Positions 39,791 to 53,029 of a stretch of 64,000 nucleotides of DNA are shown in pieces; the first letter of the stretch is position 1; every line of letters begins with the position of its first letter. This DNA comes from Pycnococcus provasolii. Its lineage: Eukaryota > Chlorophyta > Pseudoscourfieldiophyceae > Pseudoscourfieldiales > Pycnococcaceae. The stretch lies in the NCBI GenBank assembly GCA_938743325.2, contig OW568867.1:558001-622000 (forward strand). The letters run 5' to 3'. The notes under the pieces are model-generated. The model ran no database searches and was not told the origin of the DNA. It was given only the letters and a program-made list of their open reading frames with translations. The translations under genes were made by a program, and so were the position numbers.

Positions 39791-40223
39791 GTGGCAGGGA
39801 TCGATGCACGCCGCCTCCGTGGATGTGAGCGTGAAGCGACCTGCATCTGTGACAAATGGTGGTACGGCGAGCACGTGTGCAAAGTATCCCGTCCTTTCGC
39901 CGAATCGGTCGTATGGTGCGCGCCGAGCCGCATCTCGGCCAACGATAGATTCTGCCGTCGTCTCGCCAACCGCACTTGGGAAGAGCGAAGATGGCGCCAG
40001 TTGCGCCGATTCGACCCGCCAGGAACCGCCAGGAATGGGAATGGGATATTGGGATTGGGATTGGGCAGAGACGGGTTGGAGCCCTTGGTTGGAGGAGGTG
40101 TGGTGTGCCCTGACGACGACAACCAACCCTAGCTAACCTTATAACCCTACCACTCCCCCCCCACCCCACCCCACCCCTAAACCACCTTCTTAAGACGACC
40201 TTAAGACGACCTTAAGCAGCAGG

Positions 40224-41837
40224 ATGGTGTGGAGGCCGGGGCGCTCGCTCGACGGCAGGTACCTGACGTGGATTTGGGTGCATGCCGTCCCGATGCGCAT
40301 TCCTCCTCCCACCTTGCCACCGCCCCCACCGACCGCCGCGCTCGACGACGACGACGACGACGACGACGATGGCCGAGCGATGGCCGCTGACGGCCGAGCG
40401 ATGGTGCCGCCAACGGAGGCATCGCAAGCCACACTCACGATCATTGAGGCGCGCTTGCGGGAGCGCGACGTACACGCCGTCGACGCACGTCGGCTCGTCG
40501 TCGACGGCCGCATCGACTTGCGCGAGGCCATCGCGGCAGCGCTGGAGTGCATCGCGGCCGTCGACGACGATTCACTCGCGGGCGTCAACTACGCCGCCGT
40601 TTGGGAAGCGGTGGTGCCAGCGACGCCAAACGCCGTGCCGGCGCCGCCGACGAGCAAGGGCGCGCGACGCGCCAAGGTCGCCGCCGTGCGCATGCGCGAC
40701 GCATTCGCTGCCGGCGTGCCACGACGTGCCACGTGGTACGTGGGCATCGTCGGCCGGGCAGCGCACGTCGACCACGGCGTGGGTGTCCGGAGGCGCGAGC
40801 ACGAGCTCTCTGCGCGCAAGTGGGCGTCCGTGCACGGCGCGGGCTTCCGCCGCTACGGGAGCGGGTCACGCATGGCTTTAATGCCACGCGGGCGCTGGGC
40901 GCTGCGCGAACGCGGCTTGCTCGCAGAATTTGTAATGGTGCTGCTGCCGGGCGTCCTTGACGGACGCCCGGTGCGCATGCCATGCGCTCCCTTCCTCCTC
41001 AACGCCGAGCCTGGCGGCGGGATGGGGCACTACCGCCGACGCGACGACGACGGATACGACGACGACGGGCACAGCGACGACGACAACGACAACCTTGGCA
41101 ACCTTGACGACGGCCTGAGCGACGACGACGACGACGACATGACTGACACTGACAGCGACGACGACGACGGCCTGAGCGACGACGACGACGACGACATGAC
41201 TGACAGCGACGACGACGGCCTGAGCGACGACGACGACGGCCTGAGCGACGACGACGACGACGACATGACTGACAGCGACGACGACGGCCTGAGCGACGAC
41301 GACGACGGCCTGAGCGACGACGACGACGACGACATAACTGACGGCGACGACGAGGAGGATGACGACGCGTCGCCTCCGCCGCCTCCTCCTCCCCTTGCAG
41401 TGCCACCTCCTCTTGCTGTGCCTCCTCCTCCTCCTGCTGGTGGTGGTGAGCCTGAGTACGTTGACAACGGCTCCCCGCCGCTTCCGGCGGGAGTTCCGCG
41501 ACGCATCGCTGTTGTGAAGCGCCGACACGATTTGACCGTGTCGGCAATTCTCTATGTGGCTGAACAGGTCTTCGAGGTGGATGGCCGCATCATGACCGCA
41601 CGTGACTTCCGTCTTACGTACTTCAACAGCCACGTTGGAGCGGAATCTATGCCTTGGTGGAGTGCGGATTGCGGACTCTTCGTCGTCGGTGGTGACGGGG
41701 GTGAGAGGCCGATCCATGAGTGGTTCAAAGAACGCGACGTCGTGCCAACCAATCGCTCGGCACACAAGCTCGACACTTGGAAGAAGCGCGGGCTGCCAGG
41801 GTGCATCGAGTACCCGCTCGCGCGCCGTCTACAGTAG
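40224..41837 (+). CDS. 537-residue hypothetical protein with a long acidic repeat tract
   Basis: Open frame of unknown function. Residues 1-260 are Ala/Arg-rich with an Asp run. Residues 265-375 are an acidic tract built on the repeat GLSDDDDDDMTDSDDD, encoded by a GAC-rich DNA repeat. A proline run follows (about 380-410). The last 120 residues (RRIAVVKRRHDLTVSAILYV; MPWWSADCGLFVVGGDGG; HEWFKERDVVPTNRSAHKLD) look like a folded domain but match nothing I recognise. The acidic/proline block is shared with 36560-36745, so this frame may belong to a repetitive element rather than a single-copy gene. Confidence 0.4.
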   Translation: MVWRPGRSLDGRYLTWIWVHAVPMRIPPPTLPPPPPTAALDDDDDDDDDGRAMAADGRAMVPPTEASQATLTIIEARLRERDVHAVDARRLVVDGRIDLREAIAAALECIAAVDDDSLAGVNYAAVWEAVVPATPNAVPAPPTSKGARRAKVAAVRMRDAFAAGVPRRATWYVGIVGRAAHVDHGVGVRRREHELSARKWASVHGAGFRRYGSGSRMALMPRGRWALRERGLLAEFVMVLLPGVLDGRPVRMPCAPFLLNAEPGGGMGHYRRRDDDGYDDDGHSDDDNDNLGNLDDGLSDDDDDDMTDTDSDDDDGLSDDDDDDMTDSDDDGLSDDDDGLSDDDDDDMTDSDDDGLSDDDDGLSDDDDDDITDGDDEEDDDASPPPPPPPLAVPPPLAVPPPPPAGGGEPEYVDNGSPPLPAGVPRRIAVVKRRHDLTVSAILYVAEQVFEVDGRIMTARDFRLTYFNSHVGAESMPWWSADCGLFVVGGDGGERPIHEWFKERDVVPTNRSAHKLDTWKKRGLPGCIEYPLARRLQ

Positions 41838-42139
41838 GATGGGCAAAGCAAAGGTGAATGACGAAAAGGGAAAAGGGAAAGTACTGTAAGTAAAAAAAAG
41901 TAACACCGCCACGATCGGAGGGGTCGTCGTACAGAACTTGCACCTTGCGCGAAGCTAAGCGTGAGCGTCCAAGGAATGCCAAGCTCGTGGAGTGGCACCG
42001 TCGAGCTGTTTCTGCGACACGTGCGGCGTTGCCGGCGCCAGGTACTGCACCGTGTGCTCGAATCCAGGAATTTTTGGCGTCAGCATAGGTTCGTGGAACG
42101 GAAGCGCTCCCAGCGGGAACGGTGGTGGTGGTGGTCCCT
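41838..42139. other. Spacer without a recognised gene
   Basis: No protein family is seen. The sequence leads directly into the methionine synthase fragment on the minus strand. Confidence 0.4.
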
Positions 42140-42355
42140 CAGGCGCGGGAGATCTGCTGCATCCAAGTGATGTCCTTCGCGCCGAGCGACACAGTTCAGG
42201 CCAATCGCAATCGGCTTGGCGTGCTTGATCGAGTTCCAGAACGCCTCGTTCGTCTGGCCGGACAGCGTGCGTCCGCTGTTGTCGGCAATCGTGCCGGAGA
42301 TGAACACGGGAATGCGCTTGCCCACCTTCTCGAAGAACAGGTCGAGCGCGTACAT
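42140..42355 (-). pseudogene. Cobalamin-dependent methionine synthase (MetH) fragment
   Basis: About 60 residues of the MetH homocysteine-binding barrel are visible: [54 protein letters not shown]. The last Cys is one of the zinc-binding residues of the family. Further conserved sequence is absent on either side, and the piece abuts polyketide synthase sequence at about 42360. Confidence 0.75.
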
Positions 42356-42362
42356 GCGCTTG

Positions 42363-42960
42363 CGTCGACGTCGACGCCGCCGCACTGCACCTGCGGCAGC
42401 TCCGCCGCGGCTGTGCGTAATACACCCCACGCTGACGCGAACGCGACGCCGGGCCACGTGCGCGCGGTGCCGGCTGCTGCACTGACTGCGGCAGGCGCGT
42501 GCGCGCCACGCGTGACGAGCTCGAAGCGGCGTACGCGGAGCATGCTCGCGCACTGCGCAAGCTCAAGCATGCGAACCGACGCGCTCAGCACGCGACAGTC
42601 CGCCGAGGTGAGGCGGTGCGAGATACCAACCACGCCCGTCGCGATCGGCGTACCTGACGCCTTCCTCGGCTTAGCCAAAGCGGGCGCGGAGCCTGTCGTA
42701 AGCACGCTTCCGCCGCGGCTTGCCAAGAGCGCGTCTGACTCGTGCAGGCCCGCCGTCGCCGCGATGGTCCATCGCATCTCGTACAGGCACGTGGCGCCTA
42801 TGACAGGCTGCGTAACCTGCGATCCGCCTGCGGCGGTCGATCGCGCGCCAATCACACGAGCATCGAGCTGATGGAGGTTCGCGAATGCGCCGCCTTCGCG
42901 ATCGACGATCCAGTGGTTGCTGATCGCGGACGCATCGCTCGAAGACACGGCGCGAGCCAT
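42363..42960 (-). pseudogene. Type I polyketide synthase fragment leading into the ketoreductase region
   Basis: One frame reads like the inter-domain and ketoreductase N-subdomain of a type I polyketide synthase: GATCLYEMRWTIAA (LYExxW type), then [16 protein letters not shown], then [20 protein letters not shown] (the WGLxRxxxxExP pattern). The catalytic Tyr/Lys half of the reductase is missing because the sequence switches to MetH. On the other side it abuts dynein at about 42980. Confidence 0.6.
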
Positions 42961-42979
42961 GACCCATGCGTGCGTGTCC

Positions 42980-46150
<3,171 letters not shown>

Positions 46151-46365
46151 TGAATCGAGCTCGAGCCTCCTGGTGGACGGGAGTCGCATAACATAACTAT
46201 GGCAGATGGCAGGGTGATATCCTCATATCCTCAGTTTCCGACCAAATGCTACGACCAAATTGGGGGGGATTTCGCCCCCGCGCCGTAGTAAGTTAAGGTT
46301 GTGCGAAAAATCTGAACTGCTCGTCGCGTGACGGACCATCCACCACGTTCACGTGAGACACCTAC

Positions 46366-47164
46366 CTTGTCATGCAGCCCGGCGACGTCGCTCGCAAGGT
46401 GGCGCTGCTTCTCGAGGATGAGGAACGTCGCGACGCCAACGCCCTTCGTGCGCAGGTAGTCAACAGCCTTCTGAGCGTCCGCCGTGGTTTCCACGACGTA
46501 GTAGTTGAGCTGCGGGCATGCGGTGGACACCGCGACGTCGTACTTAGCGTCGATGGAGCCGAGGTCGCCGAGCTTTCCGCAGAACCCCGTGAGAATTTTG
46601 GAGCGCGAGCCCTCGAGCAGCGCGGCATGAATCGCCGTCTGGCTCTGCGACTCCTTACCAGCCTCCTTCGCCTGTTCCACCTTGCCTTGCACCGTCGCGA
46701 GAGCCTGCGACAGCAGCGCTCTCCTTCTGCGTCGTCGCCGCGAGCTCCTTCTGCATGTCGCCGAGTTCTTTGGTGGCAGCCTTGAGCTCCTTCTCAGCCT
46801 TGGCGAGCGACTGCTCGTTCGCCTTGACGGACTCCGACGCGGATGCGTACTCGTCCTTCGCCTCCTTGAGATTTTTCTGGTGCTCGTCCTTCTTCGCCAG
46901 CAGCAGTTTGCGTTCCGCCCCCGCGTCCGCGCTCTTGTTCTTCTCCTCGCTCATGCGCTCGTGGAACGGCACAAGCTCTTCGCGCACTTTCTCCTGCTCG
47001 GTGCGAAACTCGGCAGCCTCCTCCTTCGCTTCCTTCTCCTTCTGCTTGAGTTCCACTGCAAGCACCTCGCGCCTTTCAGCCGCCTGCGCGAGCTCCTGCT
47101 CCAGCCGCGGGATCTCCGTTCCTGACGCTCGCGTCGCCGCCTCGCGCGCCATCTCCCCCTCCTC
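46366..47164 (-). pseudogene. SMC4 (condensin) exon-sized fragment: coiled coil and hinge
   Basis: The minus strand encodes a long charged coiled coil and then the SMC4 hinge: GFCGKLGDLGSIDAKYDVAV, STACPQLNYYVVETT, GVGVATFLILEKQR. One frame change lies near 46715. The piece begins right after a TGTCAG acceptor and ends at a GTAGGT donor, so it looks like one spliced exon of an SMC4 gene whose other exons are not in the window. SMC4 is the core ATPase of condensin. Confidence 0.82.
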
Positions 47165-47691
47165 CTGACATGACGAAGATGGAAGGTGAGGGGAGGACAA
47201 GGTGGCCCCTGAGGCTAGAGGGGGGGGCGCGTGGCCACTCGCGGAAACCTTACACAGTCTAAGAACTAGTCTACGATGGGTTAGAGTGGTAGACTGCCGG
47301 TATGGAATCTGTCTGACTGTCTTTTTTGTTTTCCTTTCATCCAGCGTGGCACCTAAAATTACATGTACTGTATGTCCCGTGCTGGCCGGCGCTGGGCCGC
47401 ATCAGGAGTGTAGGACATGAGCGCAGGTTCCGTCTTGCAGGCTTTCCTAAGATATGTACCTTATTACAGTACAGTAGAGTGTTCGTGCAAAAGCCGATTC
47501 TGCTCCCTCCTATAGGTACTGATACCTATAGCAGAATCCGCTTTTGCATGAACACACTATTGCCAGATTTGACCAAGTCCAGGAGTGGGGTGATGTGGCG
47601 TGCGCCTTTTTTGCCGAAACCAAGCACTCCACCTTCACCTCCACCTCCACTTCCACTTCCACTTCCACTTCCACATCCACATCCACTTCAC
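47165..47691. other. Spacer with hairpin and CCACTT microsatellite
   Basis: It holds the hairpin at 47478-47558 and a (CCACTT)n run at about 47638-47690. The run ends at the chosen start of the HIRAN gene, whose open frame reaches back into this region. Confidence 0.6.
47478..47558. repeat. Imperfect 81-bp palindrome (hairpin)
   Basis: Outer arms AGTGTTCGTGCAAAAGC and GCTTTTGCATGAACACACT pair imperfectly. The middle pairs GATTCTGCT with AGCAGAATC, and the centre is CTATAGGTA-CTGA-TACCTATAG. Overall it is one long self-complementary unit. Confidence 0.85.
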
Positions 47692-48546
47692 ATGTCTTCA
47701 CATCTTCACATCGAACACTCCATTTCCTCGCGTTCTACGTGCGGAGGATGCGGATCCGGGATACTCGTGCAAGCTGTGCGCGTCTGGGAGACCTCGCTCC
47801 TCCCCATGTACGGAGGCATGGGGTGGAAGCACTACTGCTGCTCCGAGCTAAGGAACGCGAACGCTGACAATATCAGTCGCACGCCGGGATTCGCGATGCT
47901 CTCTCCAGAAGTGCAGCAAGCCATCGTCAGCAAAAGTGTCTCCGCCGAAACTCAAACGTTCGGATGCGGCGAAGCGGAAGTCCAGGCTGCCGGCATTGCG
48001 ACGGGTGCTGCCGTTCAGGTCGTCGCGGGCTCCTTCGTTTGGGCCAGCACTCTAGAGGCGTCGCAGCCTTCGCAATCGTCACAGCCTTCGCAATCACAGC
48101 AGCAGCCTACTCACGACGACAATTTTCAAAGACTCTTCTCTTGCAATATAGTTGGCTGCCAATACTACAGCGGCGACGCACACCTTGGCGAGAACGTCAC
48201 GCTCATAAGGGAGCCGCGCAACTCGCACGACCGCAACGCTGTTAAAGTGCTGAACATGAACGGCACGCAGGTGGGGTACATTCCGCGCACCGTAGCCACC
48301 GGCTTGGCCATAGTGATGGACGTCGCGAGCTTGACGCCCATTCGCGTGGAGGGCACCATTCCCCGCGACGCGTCCAACGTCTTCACGATTCCCGTCGTGA
48401 TTCGCATCTACGGCAGCGCGGCTGATCGCGCTTGGGTGGTAACTACGATGATGAATGAGGCGGGCATCGTGCTGCGCGAGGCCGGTGGTGGATATGGCAC
48501 GCCGCAGCGTACACAACTCGCTGCGCCAAGGACGCCGAGCGTCTAA
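47692..48546 (+). CDS. PARP-type finger plus HIRAN domain protein
   Basis: 284 codons from the ATG at 47692; an open frame extends upstream through the microsatellite. Residues 14-75 resemble a PARP-type zinc finger: CGGCGSGI, then GWKHYCC, then GFAMLSPEVQQAIV. After a Ser/Gln linker the HIRAN domain (about 142-235) shows FSCNIVGCQYYSGDAHLGEN, LIREPRNSHDRNAVKVLNMN and GTQVGYIP. HIRAN domains bind 3' ends of single-stranded DNA in HLTF/Rad5-type proteins that remodel stalled forks. No helicase follows. I infer a DNA-damage or DNA-end sensor, or the 5' part of a truncated Rad5-like gene. The frame is uninterrupted, unlike its neighbours. Confidence 0.65.
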   Translation: MSSHLHIEHSISSRSTCGGCGSGILVQAVRVWETSLLPMYGGMGWKHYCCSELRNANADNISRTPGFAMLSPEVQQAIVSKSVSAETQTFGCGEAEVQAAGIATGAAVQVVAGSFVWASTLEASQPSQSSQPSQSQQQPTHDDNFQRLFSCNIVGCQYYSGDAHLGENVTLIREPRNSHDRNAVKVLNMNGTQVGYIPRTVATGLAIVMDVASLTPIRVEGTIPRDASNVFTIPVVIRIYGSAADRAWVVTTMMNEAGIVLREAGGGYGTPQRTQLAAPRTPSV

Positions 48547-48700
48547 GGCTCGGCGTCCAAGGTTACTGACGACGACGACGAGGAGGACAGCAAGTGACGA
48601 CGACGATGGCAGGTGGAGGTTTTTTGGAAAAGGTGTGTCCTTGTTGCTACAGATGAAAAAATGTTATACTCTGTAATTACACACTAAGTTTATTTTTACG

Positions 48701-51700
48701 TCAGGTCTGGACATCGTCGCGGAGATGAGGTGGTTGAGGTCTCCGAACGTCGGCAGCAACCACCTTGTCGATCGAGTCGCTCAAAAACACGCTCGCCTCG
48801 CGCTGCGTCTTGTCGGAGATCTCCGACGGCGCCTTGGTCGCGGTGCCTAGCGCGTGCAGCACGCGCCCGAGCCCGTTCTTGTCAATTGTCGCAACAATAT
48901 CCGGCATGTCCGCGATGCTGATGACCAACGTGGACAAGAACTCGCGCTGAGCCTTGCGCGTCGTCAGCGCGTCGACGTCCGTCGGCAGGACAGGCACGTT
49001 GTTCATCGCCGCGCCGATCGCCTCCGCGAGCTCGAGCGCGGCGCTGGCGTCATTGCCTTCCGCAATAATGCCCTCGAGCTCCGTGAGCTTCTGGTTGAGC
49101 ATCTCCGCCACGCCTCCGATGCCGCTCTGCGACAGCGTGATGACGGTGACCGGCGCCTGGCGTATCGTCGACGCGCCGTACGTGTCGAACGCCATCGCGA
49201 TCACCGCCACAGCGCTCGACGGCAGGTCCAGCTCGGCGTACTGCGTCGCCAGCCACAGCCACGTGCTCGGGCGTCACCTCGTCGAACACCGTCACCGTGA
49301 AGCCGTACGTTCCGGGAGACAGCGTGCCTGGCGCGATGAACAGGTCAGGTCGGGCGACGTGTGCGAAGCAATCCCCGGGATCACGCTGGGGTTGTTCGCC
49401 GCCTCGCTCCACGTGTACACCAGCTTCGCCGACACGCCGGGGCACGAAGACACGCGAGCGTCGGTGGTGATCGTCACCGGCATCGTCGTGGTGATGTCCT
49501 GCTTTGCGAGCCCGTTGATGACCAAGTACGGCACAGGGTCCAGGGTCCAGAGACTTGGTGACATCCGCGCGAGCAACAATGCTCGTCTTGCCCATGTAGT
49601 TCGTCGCCTGCAGCGTGAACGTGTACATCGCATCCTGCACGAGATAAGCGCTCGGAATCTGGATCGTCTTCGTGTCCATCGCCGCAACCGCCTTGAGCAG
49701 CTCCGGCGTGACAGATCCACCCTCGACGCCCCACACGTACTTCATCGAGCGTCCGGCGAAGCCCTGGCTGAGGCGAGCGGAGATCTCCGCCAAGTCGCAC
49801 TTGCCCACCTTCTCGGGTGCGGTGATGATGGCCGTTGGCACAATCGCGTTGTACGGGATACGTGCCTGAACAGTCATCGAGTTCTCCACCGGGCCGTTCG
49901 CGCATCCGTCCAAAATCTCCGCGCTGTTGCACGTGAGCTGCACGGAGTTGGTCAACGTGACGAGGTCGTCCGACGGCAGCACCGTCGCACGTGGCCCGAA
50001 CTGGACGTGCAGCACCTTGTTCGTCGTGAACTCGCACGTTGGCGCGTATCCAAGCTTGCCCACCGTCTCGGCGACGAAGAGAGCCGAGCAGTCCTTCGTA
50101 GGGTTCTCCGCAACGAACGACGACGGGTACCTCCAGTACAGATCCATACCCAATCCGTTGGGTGAGAACATTGCCAGTCGAATGGGCAAAATGTTCACGG
50201 TGATTCCCAACTCCGTCGTGCTCGAGCGCACGGGCGAACCGCTGTAGGTCGCCGTCACCGCGACGACGGTGTCCTGCTTGAGTGGGTTGAACAGCAGGAC
50301 GCTCGTCAGCTTCGCGTTGATGTCAAGCATCGACCCGGTGATCGTGAGCTTGGGTCCGTGATCGACACGCTCGCGGTGGTTCCACCCGACACGGCCACAG
50401 CCACCTTGCTCCTCTCACCGCCGGCGTAGATCCTGTTCGACTCGACGTCCTTCGCCACGACGTCGAGCGTCGCGGTGACGCCAGCCTCAGCCATCATCGT
50501 CAATTCCGATCCCTCGACGGTCGACTCGACGTCCTTATGGCACCTGGCGCCACCGTCACGGCGGCGTCGTAGACGGAGGCACCCTTCAGGTAGAACTTCA
50601 GCATGCCGGCGCCAGCCACATTCGGCGTGTACTGCACGAGGTGGATGTTGCCGTAATTGTGGCACGTGATGCTCACGCTCGCCGGCACGACGGTGTTCGA
50701 CTCCACGAACAGCGCCGGGGGCGGCCGTCGTCGTGGGCAAGCCGGGCACGGCGCACGCGTCCGCCGACGTCAGGTCTGGCTTGGCGGGGTAGTACACGCC
50801 GCCGCTGTAGCAGCGATCGTGTCCATTCGCGGGCGTCACCGCAACCACGCCGAGCGTGGCGGGGCATGCCACCTTGGTAATGGACGCGGTGGCGCTCTTC
50901 GTCGCGGCGTCCGCACACGTCAGGGCGAAGTCCCTGTCGTACCTTGTGGCGTACTCCACGAGCGCCAAGTCGTTGTCCGACTCGACGAGCTCGCACAGGT
51001 TCATCGCCAGCGGGCACAGCACGTTTCACCACCTCCATCACTCCGGCGTACGCAGCCGGGTTCGCGTCCAGCTCAGCCTTGACGGCCGAGCATCCCTTGC
51101 CAAGAATCTCCAGAGATTCGGCGTCGTAGTTCACGCACGTCACGTAGTTGTTGTCCTCGAAGGGGTCGACGTTCGTGTCGCTCGCGAACATGCTAATGTC
51201 CGCAACGCTAGTCACCACCGGCCCCGCGTACGTCAGCGACGTCGGAAGGGGGTACACGTCCGCGTGCAGGCCGCGGGGAAACAAGCCAGCCATCATCGCA
51301 CAGGAATAAAATGTGTGCGCATCCATCAGCAGGGAGCCGTGCAGTGCTTCGTCGTAAACGCTCGGCGCGTAGACGCGACGAGGCTTGTCGTTGTCGTCGT
51401 CGTCGTCCTCGTGTGCAACGATTCCGAGCTGATGTGCGATAGCCACGAACACGGGCAAGGCGCGGACTTCACCAGCCGTGTCGCGAGCGGCACGACGCAT
51501 CATCGCGACGAGTCCACGGCCCATCTCAAGGGGGTCGAAGGTTGCGCCATCGTCGCCTAGTGCAAACATGCCCGGCTTCGAGCAAGCCCTCGTGAGCCAC
51601 GGCAGCGCTAAGCTGCCGCAGCCCCCCCTCCATTGCAAAGGTGCGCAGGTCCGACGCGCGCAGCTGCAGAAGATTCATCGGAGCAGTATGGTCCTTCGTA

Positions 51701-51962
51701 TGGTGGGCAGAGGTCCGTCGTCGCGGGGCGACAGGCACATCGCCTTTCCGTCGAGTCCTTGCGTCGCGTCAATCTTCCCGCGGCACACCTCGACAACGTA
51801 CTCGTATTTGATGGCAGGTGCGGCGCAATTTTGTACGTTTGTTGCTTGAGCGTCGAGGAGGTTGAATGCGACCGTTCCTGACTCGCCGTTGACGATGCCT
51901 GCAACGCTATTACTTAAGGCCAAGGAACAACACAGTGGAAGGAGCTGCTTACGGCCATACAC
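48701..51962 (-). pseudogene. REJ/polycystin-type extracellular protein, frameshifted
   Basis: The N-terminus at 51962 has a signal-peptide-like segment (LPLCCSLALSNSVAG). Following frames give a Cys-containing ectodomain (YVTCVNYDAESLEILGKGCS) and a filamin-like strand set (HLVQYTPNVAGAGMLKFYLK). Then comes a REJ-module region (AEISARLSQGFAGRSMKYVW; YTFTLQATNYMGKTSIVARA; PGTLSPGTYGFTVTVFDEVTPEH), ending with a helical stretch to 48701. At least six frame changes occur in 3.3 kb with no convincing introns. The missing C-terminal part would carry the channel or GPS region in polycystin-1-like proteins. It is either a decayed gene or unpolished sequence. Confidence 0.65.
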
Positions 51963-52099
51963 AAGGCGAACAAGGGCCTTAAGGAGAGAGTGGAGCTTAA
52001 GGGCGGCGACAACGGGTTGGGCCCAACCCGTTGTGTAAGTACTACTGTACGTGCGACAAGAACGAGGGTTAGGGTTTCCAAATCTGCACCGAAGAAATG

Positions 52100-52694
52100 C
52101 ACCGAAGCGATAACGGTTTCACGGGGGGAAGCCGGCCCATGCAAGATAGGTTCCCCGAATCCCCAATGACCCGAAGCGATAACGGTTTCACGGGGGGAAA
52201 GCCGGCCCATGCAAGAAAGATTCCCCGAATCCCCAATGCACCGAAGCGATAACGGTTTCACGGGGGGAAAGCCGGCCCATGCAAGATAGGTTCCCCGAAT
52301 CCCCAATGCACCGAAGCGATAACGGTTTCACGGGGGGAAAGCCGGCCCATGCAAGAAAGGTTCCCCGAATCACCAATGCACCGAAGCGATAACGGTTTCA
52401 CGGGGGGAAAGCTGGCCCATGCAAGAAAGGTTCCCCGAATCCCCAATGCACCGAAGCGATAACGGTTTCACGGGGGGAAAGCCGGCCCATGCAAGAAAGG
52501 TTCCCCGAATCCCCAATGACCCGAAGCGATAACGGTTTCACGGGGGGAAGCCGGCCCATGCAAGATAAGTTCCCCGAATCCCCAATGCACCGAAGCGATA
52601 ACGGTTTCACGGGGGGAAGCCGGCCCATGCAAGATAGGTTCCCCGAATCCCCAATGCACCGAAGCGATAACGGTTTCACGGGGGGAAGCCGGCC
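52100..52694 (+). repeat. 69/70-bp minisatellite, about nine copies
   Basis: The unit starts CCGAAGCGATAACGGTTTCA and includes GCCGGCCCATGCAAGA and GTTCCCCGAATC. Starts are spaced 69 or 70 bp apart. The 69-bp units keep one frame open, giving MHRSDNGFTGGSRPMQDRFP-like peptides, while the 70-bp units break it, so this is not a coding repeat throughout. Confidence 0.92.
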
Positions 52695-53029
52695 CCTTGG
52701 CTCTCTGCGACGCTCGCTTGTACTCACACCCTCCACGGCAGCGGCGGCGGCCTCTAGGCCGTCGTCTGTAGGTGTTGGTGGTGTTGCAAATGGTGTGGTG
52801 CTGGCCTTAATATGGGTGGTGGGTTCAAAGGGTTAGGCGCGACGACGCCTACGTCCGCAAATAAACAGCTGCCACCGCTTATGCCGGTGACGCCAGGGAC
52901 GATGAGACTCGCCACACTCCCGTCGGTGGAAGGGCGCGGCCGAGGCGGATTCACACCCGCACGGAAAAACCAGACAAAGGGGTGCCTGAAACGCCCGCGG
53001 CAGCACCGGCACCGTACCACGAAAGCAGC
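52695..53029. other. Spacer between the minisatellite and the right inverted-repeat arm
   Basis: A plus-strand frame from 52812 (MGGGFKGLGATTPTSANKQL) looks weakly protein-like and runs to the arm boundary. No family is recognised. Confidence 0.35.

Noticed and set aside
40878-41765. Minus-strand Val/Ser-rich frame
   Set aside because: It is the antisense of the GAC-coded acidic tract.
52100-52694. Regular repeat units that could suggest a CRISPR-like array
   Set aside because: The whole 69/70-bp unit repeats, with no variable spacers, and the context is eukaryotic. It is a minisatellite.
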